DNA of 64,000 bases, taken from the NCBI GenBank assembly GCA_032209605.1, contig JASFXZ010000001.1, positions 20,664,256-20,728,255 on the forward strand. Direction: 5' to 3'. The DNA is from Mactromeris polynyma (Eukaryota; Mollusca; Bivalvia; Venerida; Mactridae). Positions 47,030 to 58,754 of the stretch are shown here, piece by piece (position 1 is the first letter of the stretch; each line of letters starts with the position of its first letter). The position numbers and the translations under genes are program-made. The notes beneath the pieces were generated by a model. It saw nothing but the letters and a program-made list of their open reading frames with translations, was not told where the DNA came from and did no database searches.

Positions 47030-47430
47030 AGTAGGCAGGCCCTTTTTGTCCATTTTGGGAAAAGGACCCTATATAAATTGGGAAAAATTGTGTCGTAAAA
47101 TTTGCCAATTTTGGAAAACTTTAATCGCTTCAACTCCAAATGGGAATTTTCATTGTTAAAAGAACAGGCTTTTCATATCTAAATTTTATATAAACAAGCA
47201 TTCTTATCTACATTTCTTTTATCAACTGTCAAAAAGACACACAAAATGTCCACAAACATTTATGACAGAAGGAACAATATTGGCCAGAGTTATTCAAAGA
47301 GCTTCAAGATATACTAAGTCGCTCCACTAGTCGACGATTCATAGGGGCTTCTGATTGGGATTTTTTTATATAAACATATATTTGGCTTTGGTTATAGGTC
47401 AGATAGTCTGACCCGTGGGGACAATAGAAC
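47030..47430 (-). repeat. Dispersed repeat, copy 2 (inverted partner of 36010-36400)
   Basis: GGCAGGCCCTTTTTGTCCAT, TTGTGTCGTAAAATTTGCCA, ATCGCTTCAACTCC, ATCTAAATTTTATATAAAC and GGTCAGATAGTCTGACCCG mirror copy 1. It has an extra block around 47220-47340 compared with copy 1. Confidence 0.65.
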
Positions 47431-47461
47431 AAGGCCTCACTGGTTGCCCCACTACACAACT

Positions 47462-47745
47462 GATGACTCCAGCCGAGTGGTTTAGGCATCTGCCTTGTGA
47501 GCTCAGGAGGTCAAAGGTCCGAACCCCAGAAGCTCTCCATTCTGATAAGGCCGGTTGGAGAGCCGCCAGCTAGTTAAATAATGGTTACGGTGTGCATATC
47601 TGCCTGGTGCCTGGCATTAAAGGATAGGAATTGGGAAGTAAATAGGTGCCAACGTAATAAGACTGGTTCTTTAAGTCCGGGTGACACGTACTATAATAAA
47701 TGCACTTTTAACACAGTCTGTGGTTAGGTCCTTAACTCCTAAATG
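47462..47745 (+). repeat. Full-length tRNA-derived SINE
   Basis: ATGACTCCAGCCGAGTGGTT then TAGGCATCTGCCTTGTGAGC resembles a tRNA 5' half with a clear A box. GGTCCGAACCCC is the B box. The head is followed by about 200 bp of tRNA-unrelated body (TTCTTTAAGTCCGGGTGAC), ending in an ATAATAAATGC tail. It is a SINE rather than a tRNA gene because the 3' acceptor half does not pair. Confidence 0.8.
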
Positions 47746-48605
47746 GGCTTATATGGATATGAGGCTGAATAAATGAAGAGTGAACATGAGCTAATACATC
47801 TCTCAAAGCCAGGAATAAATCAAGCCAGAACTGCCTTGATCAAATTGTAAGCAACAGAATGGATAATATAATCTCACTGGCACTGTAATTTGTAGACAAA
47901 CGCAATTGACAGATGTAGGTCATACAGAAATATCCTCGATCATCAAACCAACAGGGACGCTCTCTCCGACAAATGATGTTTTCTAATGCCAGTTAATTCC
48001 CTTCCTGAATTTTTTCTTAAACTATAGTAAAAGTATGGAAAATCAATGTACACAACAACCCTTTTAAGCTTAAGGTACACAATTTCACAGAAACAAAAGG
48101 AGTTTCGAGTCAGTATAAAAAATGCCAGTAAAAATTAATCATGTCGCAATATTTCCATTATTTCTGGAATTTGAAAAAAAATTGTTGGATTCAACATGCA
48201 TGTCACAATCACAATTAAGCCTCATCATACTACAAGACAAGCGGGATTAGAGTTCAAATGAGTACAAGATGCTTTTATCACAATAAAATCAACTTTAATT
48301 GGTATAAACTTAATAAGCATTCATATAGAGCCATGTAAAACTTATTAGTGTCCTCCTTGAGTGCCAATCTTTTGTTCATGGTTCTATCTCAAAACAAGAT
48401 TAATGGCCACAGGGCTCAATATGTTCGGCCCTAATCCTTCTAAGCATGATTGTTTCATGTCAAAACATCTACAAGACAATCTATGAAAATAATTCCAGGC
48501 CTCCAAACAGGCCTCAATGGAAATAAAGGTTTTGTGTAAAGGTTGCAATCTAGCAAAATAATTAGGGTGATTTCTGTAAAAATATAGAGCAAATAACTAT
48601 AAAAG
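47746..48605. other. Intronic sequence without identifiable features
   Basis: Nothing was recognised. Confidence 0.4.
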
Positions 48606-48725
48606 CTAATTTTGACCATCTAATTTGATGGATCGATGCGGCACATCGGGCAGGCAGTCCGCCCGCTGCTGGGAGGATGACAGGCTCCTGTCTGGCCAAT
48701 AGGAGACAAATGCTTCACAAATACT
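48606..48725 (-). other. GC-rich island with coding-like minus-strand frame (40 codons)
   Basis: Within AT-rich DNA, 48630-48710 reaches roughly 60% GC with many CpGs. A minus-strand frame of 39 codons plus TAG reads CEAFVSYWPDRSLSSSQQRA and later PDVPHRSIKLDGQN. A weak acceptor (TTTAGCATCTAG) precedes it. It could be an exon, a GC-rich repeat fragment or a structured RNA; the evidence does not decide. Confidence 0.3.
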
Positions 48726-49814
48726 CTAGATGCTAAATGCAATTACGTAGTATCACGAGGCTGCAGTTTTCATAAGTGAATAGTACAATACAAACGTAAT
48801 ATTCGTGCTCCCAAAGGACGCAGCTAGCTGAGCGGAAAAATGTAAAGGTCAATTTGGAGAGTAAATAACAGGTTTTTAATAGGTTTTACAGGAAAAATAA
48901 AGGTTTTAAAGGATTTTTCAAAAATTACAGTTTTTTACAGGATTCACGAGGAGGTCTGTAATCTGCCGAATGACCCACACAGCATATCGAGAGAAGAGGT
49001 ACCGCAAACCCAACAATTTCTCAGGATGGCCTCAGATTAACACGATGTATTTCAGAACAATGAATAAAAGATTAATTAGGCCATGCAGATTTTCTGTATT
49101 AAGCTTAAAACATAAACATGTCAAACACGAGACTGTTTTACATAAATTGTACAATTTAACACCCCTTAACTAATAAACTTTACACCAAAATGAAGTGAAA
49201 ATTTCAAAATGATAAATATAATGGCACATGGTGATAACACAACACATTTTTACAAAATACTGACAAAAATGAGTTTTTCCAGACCGAAAAAAATTACCCA
49301 TAAGTCATAGCTGTGCAGCAGACTGCACAAGAAATACAAATGCATTATGCAGCATTCTACCGAAGATCATTTATCAAACCGGGGGAATGCACACACTTAA
49401 TGCTTGGTAGCAAAACCAGTTATCTGCATGAAACACAATGGAAAAGTTTGATGGTTTTTGTATCCACGGCAACATTTCCCAGCTTGTTAATCAAATTGTG
49501 CAGCTGCAACCGAATTATAAATCTAGAGATTTTCCCACGTTGGCACCCTTAACACAGAATATGACATTACAGGGTGTGTAGACGATACTGGTGAATATTA
49601 CATCATAAGTAATTCATACGAACATGACAGAGAATTTTGAACTAGTGAACCAATCTAAGAAAGTATGCAATCTCAATGGCAAAACAAACAGGCTAGATTT
49701 ACGGTAACCAGCTAAGATTTTGAAAAATATGAAACTTGATGAAAAGTGTCATTGAGAGTAGAAAATTAACACAACACCAAATCAACAATGGTCCTAGCCT
49801 AACTATACACATAA
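48726..49814. other. Intronic sequence without identifiable features
   Basis: A short AGGTTTTAxAGGA repetition occurs at about 48870-48940. No gene was identified. Confidence 0.4.
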
Positions 49815-49990
49815 AATGTTGTTGTAGTAACAGTTGTTGTTGGTGGCACCGTTGTAGCAGCTGTTGCTGTTGCTATTGTAGTACTAGTTGTTGTTCGTAG
49901 GACTGCTGTTGCAGCTGTTGTTGTAGTACTAGTTGTTGTTGTAGGGACTGTTGCTCCTGTAGCAGTAGTTGTAGTTGTAGTAATAATTGT
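49815..49990. repeat. Imperfect (TTG/TAG) trinucleotide-rich repeat
   Basis: TTGTTGTAGTAACAGTTGTT and GTAGCAGCTGTTGCTGTTGC are typical. A longer unit with GTAGTACTAGTTGTTGTT appears twice (about 49876 and 49924). The minus-strand threonine/alanine-rich open frame is a by-product of the trinucleotide period. Confidence 0.85.
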
Positions 49991-50744
49991 CAGGTACAAT
50001 ATATACATATGCTGGCAATAAAGTGGTCAGTTGATCTATCCAGTATAATATACGAGGTGTTAGGACAAATGACTTATACTATGTTGTCTTTCAACTTTGT
50101 GTGTGCAATCTAAGGAAACAAATCACTGTGACACAGGATTTTACATGTCAAAACCAACACATCAAGTCTATGCAAGCTTTTCGAACTTCTAATTTTGATT
50201 TATTTTTATTAAAATTAACTCGGTCAACTCTACAGTAACATAAAAGAATATCTTTAATGTTCATTAAACTGTAATATAAACCAGGCATTATAATATAACC
50301 CAGGAGCGCAGGGTACATATCCTTTATTTCTGGCAGTCGTTACAGCGTCACAATTGAACTGTATTTGCAAATGCTGACCCATTTGAACAATAAAGCCACA
50401 AAAATACCACTATGACCGAAATATTGAACAATAAAATCAACATATATCAACATTAATTTGCATATTACTAATCTTTTGTCCTCTTCAAAGTCCAGTTACG
50501 GTAATTTGCGAGACTCAATTACCAGTTTAAAATTCTCACAGACCAATTGAAGCCCGAGTATGCATAAGAAGTACCTCATTAACTGAGAAAAATCTGGTCA
50601 AATAAAGTTTGTAGGACCCAGATTGTTGTACTTATAACAGCATTACAAATACAACATGCAGTAAATCACTGTATATTTGTGACAGTCAAATTTCCTCAAA
50701 TTTTGCCAACTAATTTCAACGCGATTTCAATCAGACCCTTGTAT
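49991..50744. other. Intronic sequence without identifiable features
   Basis: Nothing was recognised. Confidence 0.4.
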
Positions 50745-50825
50745 ATCGAGGGTTCAGTGCAACACTATACTAACTCCTATATAAATGCATGGGAGTTAGG
50801 ATAGTCTTGCGCTGAACCCTCAATT
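50745..50825. mobile_element. Short hairpin MITE, copy 2
   Basis: It runs ATCGAGGGTTCAGTGCAAC to TTGCGCTGAACCCTCAAT. The left arm GAGGGTTCAGTGCAACACTA and the reverse complement of the right arm (GAGGGTTCAGCGCAAGACTA) match for about 33 bp with few differences. It is the same family as 11158-11240. Confidence 0.75.
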
Positions 50826-53006
50826 TGTGTTTTTTAGGGAAAGATGTAAGAAAAGTGACATTGTATTAGTTTAGCAAAAAAACATGACTAGCTACCTTTA
50901 ACTGTGCCCAGGTGTACTTTTCAGTGTGGAGCATAGAATGATGTATGAATATAATGATACAAGTATTTCCTAACTGGATGTGTAGGTCAGCTAGGATAGA
51001 AAATACCCCTATCAGATTCTTGTATTTGTGGTTTTCAGGGAAAGATGCATTACTTACAGCCCTTTTTTATGGAAAATTTGGGGCCGATATTGGGCCCAAT
51101 TCCCAAAAGAAAAAATTAATTATATTTCACCTATATTTGGAAAGAAAATTCCCCTTCAGTAAAACTATTTAAAATTTTGGCCTTACAAATACCCATGATA
51201 ATAATTCATGATGCAAATTTCCCCTATCAAAAGTCCCTGCCGTACTTCCCATAAAACTAGAAAAAAATGGCTGCAGGCTTAGTAGACTAAGAGTACATCT
51301 ATACGAAGGCATTTACCACCGATTATCCAATACTTACGACTAAGCATATTTTGACAGAAAATTGTGACTATCTACCTTTAACAACAATCAAAATCCATGT
51401 GAGAAATCAAAATGAAAATATATTTAATAGCAGTTGTACTTAGTTGATACCCATTCGCCATCCTTTTTGTGATTTGAGTGGCGGTGATTATAACGTTATG
51501 AACAAGACAAAGAAGAATGGAACGCCATTAAAAAGATCTTTTTCAATACGCAACCAATCTAGAGTCTTTTATACACAATAAAACACAACAATGTTGTTAT
51601 TATTAGCAAAATAACAACTTTTTTTCTAATTTCCATCTTTCTATAAATGGAGTCATAATTTCCATTTATAGCATAGTACACGGATAATTACATTTCACCT
51701 TCCATCATCATCATCAAGAAAACCAATCGGCAAGATTTTTGTTCCTGAAGAGAGATTAAAATTATATAGCGGACATAAGGGATTGTAAATAGAAAATCCC
51801 TAGGAAGAAATAGAATGGTTGTACTATTGACTTCCAATCCTAGATGACAATAGGTCTGAAGTTGAGAAAAGAATTAAGGGTGGTTGGACTAATATTTGGT
51901 TAACTCTTTCCATTACTTTGATATATTTGCTAAGTAGGCCTCAATGCATCAAATTTAGAATTTCTATAGGCTATTCAATAGAAAAGTAACAAAGAGTTAT
52001 TTATGCAGCCATGTACACTGAATGTAACAATAAGTCACTGTCTGTAGTACACTGATCTCAAATATTAAAGTACAACCATAATTAACCTTAAATAAGAACA
52101 ATCTTAACTAGGCCATTCAAAAAACTGTGTTTCTAAACATTTTCTCCTATCTCACCCATCAACTTTTTGCCTCAACTCCTTTTTTAGGGATCACACAAAA
52201 GTAACCAATATTCAACGGCTTAAACATACACATGTGGTAATGATACACTAAAGTACTCGCTAATAAAGCTTATAATCATTAATGTAGGTGATTCAAACAC
52301 AATGAAATAATTTTCTGCAAAGAATATTTTTCTCTTTTGCACAGAAGTTTATAACAAAAGCATACTTGACACATATGTTTTTTTGATATTATCAAACCAT
52401 TTCTAGAGAGACAAATGAATCTTTGGTACTTATAATTCTCTTTTTTAAGATCTGTATAAAAAAAATTCAAAGGAAGCCAAACAAATAATGTATTCTGCCT
52501 TTACTTTCAAGACTTCACCCCCCAAGTTTCCCTCACCCGCCTTATTATCATAAGAAGATCAATCAGTCAAGCTTTATATGCTATTTCTAGCTTTAATCAA
52601 ATATTTACTCTTTCTACTCTGACTGATATCAAGCCATTGCTATCTGTGTCAGTAGGTTATTCTAACAAATCAACCTGCTTACCTTTAAGATAGATTCAGA
52701 CTAGCACAATAAAAATAGCAAAAGTGCACATATCGAGAACAATCGAACAAGATAAATATATAATAGTACACACATGAATATTTTAAACATTGCTGATAAC
52801 CGAATTTCGAGGACGCAGACACGTGACCATCCTGTCACATATACCAGAGCGTTGTGAGTAATCGGTGATATTTTAGATAGTAGCGATAGCAGTAAGGCCG
52901 ATAGCAGTAAGGCCCATAATATTATGCAAAGTTATGAACGTGTCAAGTGACAGGAAGAGCCCAAGGCCTATAGTACAGTATTACTTGACCACGCAAGACC
53001 TATATT
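50826..53006. other. Intronic sequence without supported genes
   Basis: A donor-like GGGCT/GTAAGT at about 51050 on the minus strand lacks an open exon. GCCCCAAATTTTCC and TTTGGGAATTGGGCCC near 51080 suggest an old repeat. An 18-nt micro-exon could be imagined at about 52685-52702 but is not supported. Confidence 0.35.
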
Positions 53007-53285
53007 TTAGCTCACCTTTCAACACTTTGAGCTCGGTTTGTGATCGACAATTGTTTGAATCCGTCTGTCAACATTGACCTTGTGAACATGATAGTGGTCA
53101 CATTTTTTACCCAATCTTCATGAAACTTGGTCAGAATGTTTGTCTACATGAAGTCTAGGCCAAGTCCGCTACTGGCCAGGAGCCACAGTTTGCATCAAAT
53201 CATACGCAAACTTGGTCAGAATCTTTTTCTTGATTCATTTTAGGTCAGGTGAGCAGTAAAGGGACATCTTGGCCCTTTTATTCAT
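53007..53285 (-). repeat. Dispersed element ending GGTGAGCTAAAATA (reverse copy)
   Basis: On the plus strand it starts TATTTTAGCTCACC and ends GGTCAGGTGAGCAGTAAAGG then GGGCCTTT-like ATCTTGGCCCTTTTATTC. The interior repeats ACTTGGTCAGAAT(G/C)TTT twice (53125 and 53210). Confidence 0.65.
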
Positions 53286-53634
53286 GAAATAAATGAGCAT
53301 GTTCAATCAAAATAAATGACATAACCTCAGCAGGGCTGGGTGAATATCAATTGTTTAAACATTGTTTAATTTTTGAAGATCATCTAGATTGTAAGTTCTG
53401 TAACTCTAAGTTTCAAATCAAAACCTGAGAGACTGGTCACTTTATCTCATCTATAGTTAACCATAAATTTGTTGTGTTAAGTTTCACTCCTTTTTTCATT
53501 GCAGTATCTCAGTTACGAACAATGGTCAGTAGACCTGACCAACGGTCCTCTGTTACCAACAAGCACTACAGTCTACGTTATCTTGAGCCAGCAGTTGACT
53601 ACTTTGTAACGTGAATCAAAAGTGGATTTTTGCT
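53286..53634. other. Intronic sequence without identifiable features
   Basis: Nothing was recognised. Confidence 0.4.
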
Positions 53635-53940
53635 TTCATCGGGGTTTACACCGTTTTCAGTCATATACGGTGGTCCGTTGACCTAACCAGTTTTCCTGGA
53701 ATTAATCATCAGTCAGTACATAAACTTGCTCAGCCACAAGCAACTAGCAACTTCTCCACATGTGGAGGACATGACCGTAGACAATGTCATGGAAGAACAT
53801 AACCTGCCCAACCTGGGAATTGAACCTGGATCGAAAACATTAGGAGATAATACAAGTTTGCTTTCCTCTACGCAGGAATCGAACCCAGATCTGCCAAGTG
53901 ACTGTCTAGCGCTCAACCAACAGAGCTAGCCAGGCGGGCT
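53635..53940 (-). repeat. tRNA-derived SINE with doubled head
   Basis: The 3' domain (TTTCATCGGGGTTTACACCG, TATACGGTGGTCCGTTGACC) lies at the left. At the right the minus strand reads GGCTAGCTCTGTTGGTTGAG (A box) and GGGTTCGATTCC (B box). A second B-box-like GGTTCAATTCCCAGG lies about 70 bp further in, so the head region appears duplicated or two SINEs are nested. Confidence 0.75.
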
Positions 53941-54194
53941 GAATCAGAAGTGGTGGAAGATGACCTGGATATATTATCTCCAATCAAACTGTCACAGAGA
54001 TCATCAGGCATGGGAATGTAAAATTTCAAAATCAGCTGAAAATTCGGCAATGGGTCCAGGACGGCAGGAGGGGCTATTGAAGCTCCTGGCTTTTAAGCAT
54101 CTAAGATGGCTTAAATTGTCTTAAAAAAAACGGCCCATGCAAGCGTCAAATCAGAGGATTTCCCTGAATCTGCGAAAAATTCTCATGCCTGGAT
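53941..54194. other. Spacer between SINEs
   Basis: No recognised feature. Confidence 0.4.
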
Positions 54195-54290
54195 CATACG
54201 CACCTCACTGAGGTTCAAACCTATGACCACCTAGATAGCAGTAAAGTCTTTTACCACCTGAGCGAGCCATGCAAGCGGGCATCATGAAAA
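54195..54290 (-). repeat. tRNA-derived SINE head
   Basis: The minus strand reads CATGGCTCGCTCAGGTGGTA (A box) and CATAGGTTTGAACCTCAGTG (B box), about 45 bp apart. The body is not resolved. Confidence 0.65.
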
Positions 54291-56799
54291 GCATATAATT
54301 CTCATCCACCAGTGATGGTCTTACTTACTACAAGCGAACATAAGAAAAGGAAGATTCGAAGCTAACAGTGCTGTTGCTACAGGGTGGGGCTGTATAAACT
54401 AACATTAACAATTCTCGTTAACTTAAAATAAACAAAATGTCTGATGGAGCAGGCATAAAGCAGAAAAGGTGAAAAATCTTCACCAATTTAAACATAAATA
54501 TTTATAGATTACCTATATCCACCCTAATCCAGGTCAAATTGATTTGCAAATATTTATATTCCGATAACTATCTGTCAGACAGAAAAGTATACATTATCCA
54601 TACAAGCTTACAGGCAGTCCTGTACTCACATTATACTTACTAAAATCTTCAGTAATAGTTCATTGAAACCCCAATAATCATTACAAACTACCATTAATTT
54701 TGATCCGAAAAAAGCCGGTCTTAATGGGGGGATACATGGGACTTAAAACTTAAGATTCCCGACGGGCGGGAATTTGGTATGTCGAATGATTCCTGGTCCT
54801 GGGAAATTTTTGGTGTTTTTTTTGCAACATCCCAGAAGTGGGGAATTAGCATCTCCCACAGTGGGGATTTAGACAATAATATACTTGGCTCTAGGTTTGG
54901 GAATTAGACTCTTTAAATATTTGATATTTATTAATCCCATTTGTTCTCAGCACACATGTTTACTTCTTGCGCGACCTTGAACACTATGTTCAATAGCAAC
55001 ATCTCGACAATTTCCGTATTGGTCGTATGCAAGTCATGCGCAGTGATACATAGGGAGGTATCAAATGTGACGAACTCTGCGACGACTGTTTCCAAAATTA
55101 CGGTTACTAAAGACGTGGAGCTAATGCCCCAGTCTAAAAACTGCAACATGAAGTGGTCTTACTCACACGGAAGGCCTTCAAGAAAGGTTTTACTGTACAT
55201 GAAAAATGGTGAAATATTGCTATATTATCGTTTCTAGGCAACAAGCTCTTACTAATCCTATTGCTAATACTCTGTTGGGTATGTCTAAAAGATAAATAAC
55301 ATGTTTGATGAATAATTCAGGTGTTCATATTGGAACATTAAGGCACAGGCTGGGACAATTTTACTGTCAAAGGAATCCTACAATGTTTGCCAAATTAGTT
55401 TGTAACCTGGAAATGTTTTTCCCATAATTCACAAATACAGAATACAGTCAAATATCAATCTGTGACACAAACAAGCCAAGTAAAAGGAGCATTAAAAGAA
55501 AAATCCTTTGATACATGTTTTTATCATCATGAACCACAATGTAAGTGTTTTATAGCTAACTTGTTTAACTTTTAGAGTCAAAATGACTATTCATGTAACA
55601 TTTTACATACATAGATAATTCAAGGATTTGTACCTTAATTTGCAAAAAGTGTCTATAAGGCCTTTTTTTTAAATGTTTGTTTGGCAAAACCCTACCTAAC
55701 CATGAAAATGGCCCCTACTCAAAAGTTATTAATAGCTAACACTAAGTATGACCATAAGAATATTTTTAAAAAAAATACATACCAACCCACCTTAATTTTG
55801 CAGGGTAAGGTTATGCAGAACACATATTTTTAAGGATGGCATTATAATGACTTTAAATTAAACAAGAAAAATTAAAATTATGAATATGGAATTTTTATAT
55901 TTTTATAAAATTTTAAAACTTTAATGTACTCAACGTTAAATTGTAATTGCCTTTACAGTACGTGATAACTGCCTGGTAACATGTCACAGAGTGGTAAATG
56001 CTCATCACATCTCACTGCACAATAAGGCTGGCAAAAAAATAGGTCACAAAATGAAACCCCTTGTGATAAACGTGTAGAGGTCAATGAACTGAACTGCGAT
56101 TATAGTGAGCCCATGCTGAACAGATCCTTGACATACGTGCCCTAGATCACAATTCAGATTTCAGAAATTTTCAAAAGAACCTGATCAAACGAAAAGTACA
56201 AATACTCAATACAAAAGCAATGACTATTAAATTTATCCTTACACAATTTCGTTTGCTATGTCATACAAGCTGTAGGTTATCTCTTAAAACACCCATACTG
56301 CAACAGAACAGCAAATATTGCTTCATACGGTATAACAGAAGTTTGACAATTTTACATGAGTCAGCAAACATAATGGACGGTCAAGAACCTTGTGGCCAGG
56401 GTAAATGCCTGATAAAATTGTAAATTTCAAGAGCTTTGACAAACACATATCAATATAAGAGGATTTAAATAATGACCCCTGGTGACACGATATCTAAACC
56501 CACAGTAAGACTGTCTATGTGTGGTAAGGGCACTGGCCCTTTAACCTAAGATATCTTTCAATTTGTTTGAAGAAGTAATCAAACAATTTACATTGAATGT
56601 AAACAGTATGACATTAAGAAGATATATCAAAAGCTTTACACAAAACTATTGCTACAATGTCCATCCATCTTAGTAATAACGTAAAAATTTGCTCCAAAGA
56701 CCTTAGAAGGTCAAATATCATATTTTGCAGGTGAAACAACTTTTACAGTTTAAACTGCTGGTATTTCTTTCAATAGGACACGTACACCACTGCCATGGA
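54291..56799. other. Sequence with a MITE B end fragment (55152-55197), no supported gene
   Basis: GTGGTCTTACTCACACGGAA then GAAAGGTTTTACTGTA is the right terminus of a MITE family B relative. The adjoining 54940-55150 block is unusually CpG-rich and open on both strands. It could be interior sequence of a longer relative of that MITE rather than host coding DNA. The remainder is featureless. Confidence 0.4.
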
Positions 56800-57125
56800 T
56801 TTTCAAGTAAAAAAAGGGCCATCACTCCTCCAAAAATTGGTGGATTGAAATCGAAATCAATCTTGATCTGTATTTTATTATCATAGCCTAATAATTGTGC
56901 CAAATATGAATACATTGAATCCACCCATCATTTCAAGAGTTAATGGTCGGAAACCTATTTTGTAAGTCAAAAAAGGGCCATAACTCCTCCAAAAGCAGGT
57001 GGATTGAAACCAAAATCGAACTTGACCTGCATTTTACTATGCTATGCTTATGTGCTAATTATGAATTATGAATTTTTAAGTCACACACGCGCAGATGCAC
57101 AAACGGACAGACAGGGGTAACACTT
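56800..57125 (+). repeat. Two-module copy of the GGGCCATAACTC element
   Basis: AAAAAGGGCCAT(C/A)ACTCCTC occurs about 159 bp apart, with gggcc at 56816 and 56975. Each copy is followed by GGTGGATTGAAA(T/C)C(G/A)AAATC. It ends with an AAACGGACAGACAGGGGTAA tail. Confidence 0.75.
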
Positions 57126-58344
57126 TAACACAACCACATAAGCACAATATCAAGTTCACCCAAAAACATGCCTTATTGTGTTAATAAGAGCGCTGAAGCA
57201 GTAAAATTAACCTGTAAATTAAGCCTCATCCCCAAGGCCCTCCCCCTCACCCCCCCCCCCGCCTACGTTCGGAGATTTTCCTGCTACATCAAGAATTAGT
57301 TACACCCGGCAGAAGGCCAAAGGCTTAAAACACCAAGAGAACAAGATTTGAATCTTCTGAACAATTCTAAAATCAGTCTCCATGGTACAATACAGACACT
57401 TAAAATGTTTTCAATGCTATCAATTGTACACAAGGGATAACGTATCGATACAGTCCAACCAATCCTAGCAAAGCATACCAGTATAATGCTCACCATATTT
57501 CATCGCAATGTATTTGTTCTCCTGTAATTATTGGTTCAATGAACCCATAAAACTGAATTTATCATAAAACCTTCGTATCACTCAATATTTGACATAGATC
57601 CCATTCTAACATAGTTACAAGCATTGCAATACAGTCAGCTGCATATAGGGCAACAGCAGGCGGCAGGGTGAACGTCCTCTTGACGATAAGGTTATCATGA
57701 CCTATTCTCATTGTAGTAAATCATTTAGTGCTCTACATAATGTACATTGCAAGAAAAAATTCTATGCAGGTAAAATGAACTGATATAAACAAATATTAAC
57801 CTCAGTATATGCATTTGTCATTAAATTTGAAAAACTTCAACGGAACTTAGTTGCTAATGCTGTATAAGTGGTAATGTTTGCGAAGTGGAAAAGTTTGCTT
57901 TTATTCACAAACAATTTCTACAGCATAAATTTCCACTACCAAAGTATATTTCTCCTATGCTCCGAGTAGCCGCTACTTGGAGTCCAGGACCAGAGATTAT
58001 AACGGATACTTACACTCAGCACTCAAATCTCAGATCAGAAATTTACTCTTATGAGTCTGATATTGAGTCATATTGTATGTGAAAAATGTATGATAATGTA
58101 AATTAAGTGCCGAGTATTCTTTGCAGCCCATCTTCTTGGAGATTTTAAATGTTATATTAGATCTGGCAGTAATTTATTAAGTTTGAGTGTGGAGTCTGGC
58201 ACTCAGACCCTATAAGTACTCCCATATCTCATAATCAAACTGAAATCTCAAAGTATATGGACCAAAAAGAAGATTCAACATGCATTTGACGTTTTCATGC
58301 ATTTTCCACGCTAAAATTTCAATTATCAGTCTCGTAAGAGTATT
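57126..58344. other. Sequence without identifiable genes
   Basis: A poly-C run lies at 57250. Nothing else was recognised. The partly duplicated phrase TACTTGGAGTCCAGGACCAG (57972) versus CCTGGGCCCAGTACTCAATG (58671) hints at an inverted repeat around the SINE below. Confidence 0.35.
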
Positions 58345-58625
58345 GTTTGTTTGTTTCATCGGGTTTAACACCGTTTCTCAACGATATTTCAGTCATATAC
58401 GGTGGCCGGTTAACCTAACCAGTTTTTCCTGGACTGAATTTTTACCAGTACTAACTTACCCTTCCACAAGGAGACGGCAACTTCTCCACATGTGGAGGAA
58501 AATCGACTTTTTTGTCAAATTTTCATGGAAGAGTATGACCTGCCACGACCGGGAATCAAACCCAGATCGCCGGTTACAAGTCCAGCGCACTAACCACTGG
58601 ACCACGGCCGCGGCTTCTCGTAAGA
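58345..58625 (-). repeat. Full-length tRNA-derived SINE, best copy
   Basis: Read on the minus strand: AGCCGCGGCCGTGGTCCAGT then GGTTAGTGCGCTGG (A box) and GGGTTTGATTCCCGG (B box), then the body with CTCCACATGTGGAG. The conserved 3' domain ends AACCCGATGAAACAAACAAA, a typical (ACAA)n-like SINE tail. A/B box spacing fits a Pol III promoter. This copy defines the layout of the diverged ones at 13445, 33640 and 53635. Confidence 0.85.
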
Positions 58626-58754
58626 GTAAATTCTGTGATTTGAGTGCTGAGTGTATTGTATCCGTTATAATCCTGGGCCCAGTACTCAATGGAGTCACAT
58701 CTTATATACTTCATGGCCATTAATACTTAACCCTGCGGAAAAAATCATATCCAG

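Noticed and set aside
49799..50008. Thr/Ala-rich mucin-like minus-strand frame
   Set aside because: It is a translation of an imperfect trinucleotide repeat.
54931..55237. Opposing frames of 72 and 98 codons in a CpG-rich block
   Set aside because: The block adjoins a MITE B terminus and is more likely interior transposon sequence. There are no splice sites.
56280..56310. Strong acceptor TTTGCTGTTCTGTTGCAG on the minus strand at about 56299
   Set aside because: All three frames of the following segment hit stops before the only nearby donor.
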